5,369 nucleotides of DNA. It comes from Bacillota bacterium. Lineage in GTDB: Bacteria > Bacillota > Clostridia > Christensenellales > Aristaeellaceae. The notes beneath the pieces are model-generated. The model saw nothing but the letters and a program-made list of their open reading frames with translations. It was not told where the DNA came from and searched no databases. Shown here piece after piece: positions 1 to 4,072 of the stretch (its first letter is position 1; each line of letters begins with the position of its first letter). The position numbers and the translations under genes were made by a program. The stretch spans positions 1 to 5,369 of the forward strand of contig WRGP01000101.1 in assembly GCA_009787135.1 (NCBI GenBank), written 5' to 3'.

Positions 1-64
1 ACGGCCCCCCTGCTCTTTTTTGTCTCTCAACAAATATTTTAGCAGATTTTCGGGCCGTTTTCAT
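1..64 (-). CDS. Possible start of an unidentified ORF, cut by the window edge
   Basis: An ATG on the minus strand (64-62) overlaps the stop codon of the truncated permease as ATGA and opens a 21-codon frame that is still open at the window edge. The translation begins MKTARKSAKIF and is rich in Lys and Arg. An AAGGGG stretch lies directly against the ATG, which is too close for a normal ribosome site, although ATGA overlaps are often translated by coupling to the upstream gene. The peptide does not resemble the expected continuation of an LplC permease. It could be the first codons of a gene on an inserted element, or a chance open frame. Too little is visible to choose. Confidence 0.2.
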   Translation of the reverse strand, partial: MKTARKSAKIFVERQKRAGGP

Positions 65-279
65 CCCCTTACTTTCATCGAACTCACGTAATTATAGGTA
101 TCCAGCGACCACTGAAGCGGAATGAGCCTGAAGCCATGTTGAGCCAAAAGTTTTTCGTCGGAAAAAGAAGTGGTAATGGTCAAAACCAACGGATAGATAC
201 AGATAACCGCTATGATGATCAAAACAATATAGACAAATGTCAGAAAAGCCTTGTCGCCGCTGCCCATCCGGATTTTCAC
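61..279 (-). pseudogene. Truncated LplC-type carbohydrate ABC transporter permease (N-terminal 72 residues)
   Basis: This is the start of the second membrane subunit of a carbohydrate ABC importer (LplC/YtcP type, binding-protein-dependent permease family). The start is GTG at 279, with AGGAAAGG about 10 bases upstream; the ATG at codon 5 is an alternative. Residues 1-10 resemble the usual cytoplasmic leader ending in GDK. Residues about 12-34 form the first membrane helix, ending in the conserved CIYPL. The SFSDEKLL and LIPLQWSLDTYNYV segments that follow match the family pattern. The frame then stops at TGA 63-61. Family members run to about 290 residues, so the other membrane helices and the EAA loop contacting the ATPase are absent. 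Reading past the stop, or in the other minus frames to base 1, restores no permease-like sequence. The gene lies 17 bp after the lplB-type gene, in the normal order. Truncation by an insertion or rearrangement is inferred; a normal continuation further left cannot be excluded. Confidence 0.8.
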
Positions 280-296
280 ACCTTACACCGCCTTTC

Positions 297-1229
297 CTAG
301 AAGAGCCTATATTCATGGTCGTACCGTTTGACCAGGAAGTTACAAAGAAGAACAATCAACATCCCAATGACGCTTTGATAAAGGTTGATGGCGGACGCGA
401 ACGCGAAATCCCGGCTTGTCATGAGGGAACGGAACACCAAGGTGTCGATGATGTCCGTCGTGGGAATGAGGATCGGATTGTTCCGGGTCTGCGCCATGAT
501 CTGCTGCATGTCTCCGTATAGAATCCGTCCAATGCTCATCAGCGTCAGAACAATCACCGTTCTTTTTAGAAACGGAATCGTAATGGAAAACAACTGCCGG
601 GCTTTGGACGCGCCGTCCACTGTGGCGGCTTCATAATAAGCGGTGTCAATGCCGGCGATTGCCGCCAAGTAAATCACAGAGCTGTATCCCGAAAACTTCC
701 ATAGGTTGGTGAACAACAGGATCACCCGCCAATACTGCGGACTCGCATACCATTTCACCTTTTCAAACCCCGTCGACACCAACATGGTGTTGATGGCTCC
801 CTTGTCGGCAAGTAACGCGTATAAGATGGAACCGATTACTACCCAAGACAGAAAATAGGGCAGGAAAACAATGGATTGCATCGTTTTCTTGAAGGCCTTG
901 TTCTTTACCTCGTTCAGGAACAGCGCAAGCGCAATGGCCATTACCGTACCGACCAAGATAAACATAAAGTTCAAAATGATGGTATTGGTCGTAGCGCGCA
1001 TGGCGCTCATGGGGTTTTTGAAAAAGAACTTGAAATTTTGTAGTCCCACCCACGGGCTGTTGTAAATGCCGTCCCTGACATTGTAGTTTTTGAATACGAG
1101 AACAAGGCCCGTCATAGGAAGATAGTTAAACATAAGCATAACTACAATCCCCGGCAAGGCCATTAAATAGTAAAAGTAATCGCCTTTCAGGTTTCGCCAA
1201 CGCCGCTGCCAAAAAGTTGTATTGACCAT
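297..1229 (-). CDS. LplB-type carbohydrate ABC transporter permease
   Basis: Integral membrane subunit of an ABC importer for a sugar or oligosaccharide (LplB/YtcP/YteP group). It would pair with an LplC-type permease, an extracellular solute-binding lipoprotein and a shared MsmK-like ATPase; the last two are not in the window. The product has 310 residues, normal for the family, and looks intact. Hydrophobic segments lie near residues 21-45, 84-107, 118-140, 166-192, 222-236 and 283-302. The first includes LPGIVVMLMFNYLPM, a family hallmark. The EAA loop that docks on the ATPase is at 200-219 (EAATVDGASKARQLFSITIP), and the C-terminus ends in the typical YRLF. I chose the ATG at 1229 because a GGGGG ribosome site lies 7-8 bases upstream; an in-frame GTG at 1247 would add six residues without a comparable site. 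The truncated LplC-type gene follows 17 bp downstream. The transported sugar cannot be told. Confidence 0.95.
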   Translation of the reverse strand: MVNTTFWQRRWRNLKGDYFYYLMALPGIVVMLMFNYLPMTGLVLVFKNYNVRDGIYNSPWVGLQNFKFFFKNPMSAMRATTNTIILNFMFILVGTVMAIALALFLNEVKNKAFKKTMQSIVFLPYFLSWVVIGSILYALLADKGAINTMLVSTGFEKVKWYASPQYWRVILLFTNLWKFSGYSSVIYLAAIAGIDTAYYEAATVDGASKARQLFSITIPFLKRTVIVLTLMSIGRILYGDMQQIMAQTRNNPILIPTTDIIDTLVFRSLMTSRDFAFASAINLYQSVIGMLIVLLCNFLVKRYDHEYRLF

Positions 1230-1262
1230 GAAACAACCCCCAATCACTGAGGCTACGCATTT

Positions 1263-1291
1263 ATTGTAGCGGTTTTTCCGATGAAGCAGTA
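1263..1291 (-). promoter_or_regulatory. Weak candidate promoter of the permease operon
   Basis: On the minus strand a TACAAT hexamer (plus 1263-1268) fits a sigma-A -10 box and lies about 34 bp upstream of the permease ATG. At 17-bp spacing the -35 position reads TACTGC (plus 1286-1291), a poor match to TTGACA. A good -10 with a poor -35 would fit an activator-dependent promoter, which is common for sugar-uptake operons, but this is inference. An inverted repeat overlaps the -35 position. Confidence 0.3.
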
Positions 1292-1586
1292 TAAAAAAAT
1301 TACTGCATTATTGAACAATAATACGGTTTTGCCCCCAATTGCCATAAAAACACGTGAAGAAGAGTGGGAAGAGGTGCAGCAAATCTATCACATTAATAAT
1401 AGCGGGTACGGAGAACGTTTACAGGCAATAGCGATCATACTGGCGGAAGAAGAATTTGTAGGACAGGAACGAGTCTGTGATTTCATAAAATTCTTGAGCG
1501 ATGAAAAGGGTGAGCAATGCTACGGTATTCGGATCGTACCCCGCCGGGACCTCCGGGTATGGGCCGGAAGCCAGGTAGACAGTTGA
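1281..1586 (+). CDS. Hypothetical protein, 101 residues, family not recognised
   Basis: I do not recognise this protein. It starts at ATG 1281 and ends at TGA 1584-1586. The middle (about residues 24-75) looks like a genuine soluble, mainly helical and acidic protein, with the runs REEEWEEVQQIY and GERLQAIAIILAEEEF. The last 20 residues are more basic and less protein-like. There are no membrane segments and no recognisable metal or catalytic motif. No ribosome site precedes the ATG, and the only in-frame sequence back to the stop at 1248-1250 has no better start. It is divergent from the permease operon with 51 bp between starts. It could be a small regulator, the remnant of a longer gene, or a chance ORF. 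The long antisense frame across it (down to 1419) looks less protein-like. Confidence 0.4.
   Translation: MKQYKKITALLNNNTVLPPIAIKTREEEWEEVQQIYHINNSGYGERLQAIAIILAEEEFVGQERVCDFIKFLSDEKGEQCYGIRIVPRRDLRVWAGSQVDS
1286..1306. repeat. Inverted repeat GCAGTA-9 nt-TACTGC
   Basis: The arms at 1286-1291 and 1301-1306 are perfect 6-bp complements flanking a 9-nt, nearly all-A spacer. The repeat sits on the -35 position of the candidate minus-strand permease promoter, so a regulator-binding site is plausible. It also lies inside the first codons of the weak plus-strand ORF starting at 1281, which slightly weakens the case for that ORF's start. Confidence 0.35.
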
Positions 1587-1779
1587 ACCTGCTAAAGCGC
1601 GCGCGCCAGGCGACGGACCCGCGGCAATCGGGGTCACCGGAGGGGATATTGAGAAAGCGCTCCCAGCATCTCTCCTTGCCCCGCAAAGTATGTCGCGGCA
1701 ACAGAATCTATTCGCGTTACAATGGGCGCGCTTGCCGCTTTTGTGTATGCTGGCATTGCGATTCGACGCACATTTATGC
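1587..1779. other. Spacer without a convincing gene
   Basis: Open frames exist on both strands here, but they lack ribosome sites and have Arg/Cys-rich or otherwise unnatural composition. No tRNA, riboswitch or terminator with a T-tract was seen. The segment separates the unrecognised ORF from the promoter of the phosphofructokinase unit. Confidence 0.5.
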
Positions 1780-1808
1780 TTGTACCGCAACCCTCCGCAT
1801 GCTATAAT
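1780..1808 (+). promoter_or_regulatory. Sigma-A-type promoter of the DUF2007-like/pfkA unit
   Basis: TTGTAC at 1780-1785 and a perfect TATAAT at 1803-1808 are separated by exactly 17 bp. The -10 box is preceded by TG (1800-1801), giving the extended form TGC-TATAAT that compensates for the -35 box, which matches TTGACA only in its first three bases. Transcription would begin near 1814-1816, leaving a leader of about 40 nt before the ATG at 1855. That is too short for a riboswitch, so this looks like a simple housekeeping promoter. Confidence 0.75.
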
Positions 1809-1854
1809 CTCACATGGTGGCGCTTTCACACACTTTGAATGAGGAGGATTAAGC

Positions 1855-2055
1855 ATGTGGATGGTGATTCACATGGCCAAGTCAAAAACCCTCGCGCTCA
1901 GTGTCTGCGAGCAGCTGGAGCGGGAAGGGTTTCTGGTGAAACTTAGCCCTGTGTACCGCGGCATAAGCGATGAGGATAACTACTTTGAATTGATGGTTCC
2001 GGAGTCGGAAGCGGCTGAGGCGCGGCAGGTGCTTCTGGACCGTGGGCTATGCTAA
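1855..2055 (+). CDS. Small DUF2007-like protein upstream of pfkA
   Basis: A 66-residue cytoplasmic protein starting at ATG 1855, with a strong AGGAGG site at 1842-1847 (7-base spacing). It begins with a strand-like MWMVIHMAKS, has a helix at about residues 9-24 (KTLALSVCEQLEREGF), then the strand segment LVKLSPVY and a final strand-helix unit YFELMVPESEAAEARQVLLDRG. This beta-alpha-beta order and the PESEAxEA motif resemble the small DUF2007 'putative signal transducing' proteins; I place it there from the pattern only. Genes of this look before pfkA are familiar from Clostridia and have sometimes been mislabelled as glutamate decarboxylase, a function impossible at this size. It is the first gene of the unit, 17 bp before the chosen pfkA start. 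A small-ligand or partner-binding role is a guess; no biochemical function is established from the sequence. Confidence 0.88.
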   Translation: MWMVIHMAKSKTLALSVCEQLEREGFLVKLSPVYRGISDEDNYFELMVPESEAAEARQVLLDRGLC

Positions 2056-2072
2056 GGGGAGCGAGAGGGATC

Positions 2073-3350
2073 ATGAAGAGAATTGCGGTTTTAACGAGCG
2101 GGGGCGACGCACCGGGCATGAACGCCGCGGTGGTTTCTGTGGCGCGCTCGGCGGCGCTGCATGACGTGCGGCTGATCGGCGTCATACGCGGCTATAACGG
2201 CATCATCCGGCAAGATGAAAAGCTGATGCGCGCGTTTTTCGCGGGCGCGAAGAAGGTTATTGGCGACAATGAAGAGGACCTGGACATGCTTGCGGCGCTG
2301 AAAAAGGCGGTCAGCGGTTCCATGGGCGGCGCGTTTCCAGATTTCCGGCCGCTTCTGAACAAGTATCAGGGCCAGTTTTGCCTGGCGAATGATTTCGATG
2401 ATTTCCTCCGGAAGTATCCGGAGTTTATGGGCGACTTTGTAAGCCTGGACCTTGACACGGTGCTGGACATTGCCGACAGGCCGGGCACACACCTGCGCAC
2501 GGCGCGCTGCGAAGCATTTCTCAACCCCGTTGTTCGGCTTGCCGGCGTGTTAAACCTGACTGCCATTGGCGTGGAAGGGCTGGTCGTTATCGGGGGTGAC
2601 GGCAGCTTTAACGGCGCTACCCGTCTGTGCGAGCTGGGCATGCCCTGTGTGGCCATCCCGGGGACGATTGATAACGACCTGGCCTACACGGAGATGACGC
2701 TGGGATATGATACGGCCGTGAACGTCTGCGTGCAGGCGGTTCGGCAGATCCGCGCCACGTCCCGCTCGCACGACCGGCCGCATGTGGTGGAGGTGATGGG
2801 GCGCGCGTGCGGCGATATCGCGCTGCGCACGGCGGTCGCCACCGGCGCGGAGATCGTTATCGTGCCGGAGGTGCCCTGGAGCGTTGAAGAGGTGGCCAAG
2901 AAGCTGCAAAAGGAGATTGCGGGCGGCAATTACCGCGCGACGGTGATTGTGGCGGAGGGCGCGTATGAATCTATGGCGCCGTTTGATGTATATGGTTTTT
3001 TGATGGAGCGCGGCAAGCAGTGTTACCCGGGCGAGACGATCAGCGCCCACCGCCTGGCGTCCATTCTCAAGCGCCTGTGTTATGATAAGGACAAGCAGTG
3101 GGTGGAGGTCCGCTCCACGGTGCTGGGGTATACGCAGCGCGGCGAATCGCCTTCCGCCTATGACGCGGCTTTCGCGTTTGAGGCGGGCAACCGGGCGGTG
3201 GAATTGCTGCGAAAAAACGAAGAAAATGTCGTCATCGGCGTAAAGGAGGGCCGCGTGTTCTCCATGCCGATCTTTCAGGCGCTGAAGCTGCAGGATAAGC
3301 GCAAGGATTTCTTTAACCGCAGGCTTTACAATTTGGTGAATATACTATGA
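2073..3350 (+). CDS. pfkA: ATP-type 6-phosphofructokinase with two insertions
   Basis: Cytoplasmic glycolytic enzyme: fructose 6-phosphate + ATP to fructose 1,6-bisphosphate + ADP. The start is ATG 2073 because the conserved N-terminus KRIAVLTSGGDAPGMNAA follows at once; an ATG at 2049 would add eight unconserved residues and overlap the previous gene. GGGGAG and AGAGGG sites lie upstream. Of the 425 residues, GGDGS (174-178) and PGTIDND (196-202) are the ATP-type signatures; pyrophosphate enzymes usually have GGDDS and PKTIDND. E. coli equivalents visible are R72 (R145), T125 (T198), the catalytic base D127 (D200), D129 (D202), R162 (R235), M169 (M242), E222 (E295), R243 (R347) and R252 (R356). 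The histidine of LGHIQRGG is replaced by Tyr353 (LGYTQRGES). The family norm is about 320 residues; roughly 72 extra residues lie at about 48-120 and about 30 more at 297-330. The frame is uninterrupted and keeps the active site, so a working enzyme is expected. No strong terminator follows: an imperfect hairpin at 3363-3388 lacks a T-tract. Confidence 0.97.
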   Translation: MKRIAVLTSGGDAPGMNAAVVSVARSAALHDVRLIGVIRGYNGIIRQDEKLMRAFFAGAKKVIGDNEEDLDMLAALKKAVSGSMGGAFPDFRPLLNKYQGQFCLANDFDDFLRKYPEFMGDFVSLDLDTVLDIADRPGTHLRTARCEAFLNPVVRLAGVLNLTAIGVEGLVVIGGDGSFNGATRLCELGMPCVAIPGTIDNDLAYTEMTLGYDTAVNVCVQAVRQIRATSRSHDRPHVVEVMGRACGDIALRTAVATGAEIVIVPEVPWSVEEVAKKLQKEIAGGNYRATVIVAEGAYESMAPFDVYGFLMERGKQCYPGETISAHRLASILKRLCYDKDKQWVEVRSTVLGYTQRGESPSAYDAAFAFEAGNRAVELLRKNEENVVIGVKEGRVFSMPIFQALKLQDKRKDFFNRRLYNLVNIL

Positions 3351-3401
3351 ACAACGGGGCCGTGCGGCGCTTGCCAAAGACGCCGGCAGCGGGGGAGAGC
3401 A

Positions 3402-3443
3402 CAGCCTTCCATATACTTCGTGAAGTATAGGCGAAGTTGGCTG
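3402..3443. repeat. Nested inverted repeats after pfkA
   Basis: An 8-bp perfect palindrome with a 2-nt centre, TATACTTC-GT-GAAGTATA, spans 3412-3429. It is enclosed by CAGCC (3402-3406) and GGCTG (3439-3443), so the RNA could fold into a longer two-part stem. A competing 6-bp pairing, ACTTCG (3415-3420) with CGAAGT (3432-3437), excludes the inner palindrome. No T-tract follows, so it is not a standard intrinsic terminator. It may be an mRNA 3'-end stabiliser for pfkA or a dimeric-protein binding site. Confidence 0.5.
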
Positions 3444-3460
3444 CCATTGCAAAAACCACG

Positions 3461-3510
3461 TCAGTACGGCGCCGCGCCTATATTCTCTTAAGGCGGCATA
3501 GCTGTACTGA
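3461..3510. repeat. Inverted repeat TCAGTAC...GTACTGA upstream of the redox operon promoter
   Basis: Perfect 7-bp arms lie at 3461-3467 and 3504-3510. Inside, GCC/GGC-rich segments (3471-3478 and 3492-3497) can pair to extend the stem with a bulge around an AT-rich loop. The right arm ends 3 bp before the -35 box of the next promoter. A third related element, GCCGTAC, lies in that promoter's spacer at 3529-3535 and is complementary to GTACGGC at 3464-3470. The arrangement could be operator half-sites or a folded tail of read-through pfkA mRNA. No T-tract follows. Confidence 0.45.
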
Positions 3511-3513
3511 AAA

Positions 3514-3543
3514 TTGACAAACCGACCTGCCGTACACTATAGT
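3514..3543 (+). promoter_or_regulatory. Near-consensus sigma-A promoter of the hydC/hydB operon
   Basis: A perfect TTGACA (3514-3519) and TATAGT (3538-3543, five of six matches to TATAAT) are separated by 18 bp. Transcription would start near 3550, giving a leader of only about 20 nt before the ATG at 3572, just enough for the ribosome site. This makes the redox genes an operon independent of pfkA. GTAC-containing repeats in the spacer and just upstream may be regulatory sites. Confidence 0.75.
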
Positions 3544-3571
3544 ATAAAAAAGCATTGTTAAAGAGGTGAAT

Positions 3572-4072
3572 ATGTTGGCGGCAATTGACATTGCCAAGGT
3601 GGACGCGATTGTTAAGCAATATCCGGATCCTGCGGACAGCCTGATCGCGGTGCTGCAGGATGTACAGGACGCTTACGGATATCTGCCGGAGTCAATCCTT
3701 TTGCGCGTCTCGAGCCTTTCGGGCATTCCCGCGGCGGCCTTGTCGGGCGTGGCGACTTTCTACGCGCAGTTCCGGCTCACCCCCCCCGGTATATACCAGA
3801 TTCTGGTGTGCATGGGCACGGCCTGCCACGTCAATGGCGCGGGTACGGTGGCCGAGGCTGTGGAAGAGGCGCTCGGCGTTCAGGCGGGCGTTACGACGGC
3901 GGACGGCCTGTTTTCGTGGGAAAAGGTGGCCTGCCTCGGGTGCTGTTCGCTCTCGCCCGTGATGATGGTAAACGGCCGCGTCTATGGCAAGCTGACCCGC
4001 GAGCGCGTGCGGGAGGTTCTTCAAGCCATACGGGAGGAAGCGCTGAAACACGCGCCGGGAGGTGACAGCTGA
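3572..4072 (+). CDS. NuoE/HydC-like thioredoxin-fold [2Fe-2S] subunit
   Basis: The 24-kDa-type subunit (complex I NuoE family) that carries one [2Fe-2S] cluster and relays electrons beside the NADH/FMN subunit of soluble NADH-dependent [FeFe]-hydrogenases (HydC) or formate dehydrogenases. The start is ATG 3572, with AAAGAGG at 3560-3566; the in-frame GTG at 3566 falls inside that ribosome site. The product has 166 residues, typical for the family. An N-terminal helical part (about 1-70) includes YGYLPE and GVATFYAQF, family hallmarks. The thioredoxin-like part follows, with cluster ligands C80 and C85 (VCMGTACHVNGA) and C121 and C125 (ACLGCCSLSP). All four ligands are present in the C-x4-C...C-x3-C pattern, plus a non-ligand C124. 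Its TGA overlaps the next ATG (TGATG), so the two are translationally coupled. The symbol is left empty because hydC, nuoE and hndA-type names depend on a catalytic subunit not in view. Confidence 0.95.
   Translation: MLAAIDIAKVDAIVKQYPDPADSLIAVLQDVQDAYGYLPESILLRVSSLSGIPAAALSGVATFYAQFRLTPPGIYQILVCMGTACHVNGAGTVAEAVEEALGVQAGVTTADGLFSWEKVACLGCCSLSPVMMVNGRVYGKLTRERVREVLQAIREEALKHAPGGDS

Noticed and set aside
92..110. Group II intron 5' boundary (GTGAG on the minus strand) interrupting the permease
   Set aside because: The bacterial consensus is GTGYG, and the GTG codes the expected Val of the permease. No intron domain or reverse transcriptase is visible.
1645..1785. Short minus-strand frame starting GTG with translation containing TRIDSVAATYFAGQGE
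   Set aside because: It looks mildly protein-like but has only about 45 codons, no ribosome site, and no recognisable family.
1419..1856. 145-codon minus-strand ORF
   Set aside because: It has an unnatural Cys/His/Arg-rich composition, runs antisense to the more protein-like 1281 ORF, covers the pfkA-unit promoter, and shows no motif.
2049..2072. Upstream ATG at 2049 as the pfkA start
   Set aside because: It overlaps the end of the preceding gene, lacks a well-placed ribosome site, and adds residues before the conserved KRIAVLTSGGD N-terminus.
3363..3388. Hairpin just after pfkA as an intrinsic terminator
   Set aside because: The stem has a bulge and is followed by GCGGGGGAGAGC with no T-tract.
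3412..3429. Resemblance of the palindrome to a lox/dif-type recombination site
   Set aside because: Only the core ACTTCG is shared with loxP. The 2-nt centre is too short for a recombinase crossover spacer, and no recombinase gene is nearby.
3555..3572. TTGTTAA at 3555-3561 as a Rex (NADH-sensing repressor) operator half-site before the redox operon
   Set aside because: The expected second half TTAACAA after 4 bp reads GTGAATA, matching at only three of seven positions, and the stretch overlaps the ribosome site. Not enough to call.
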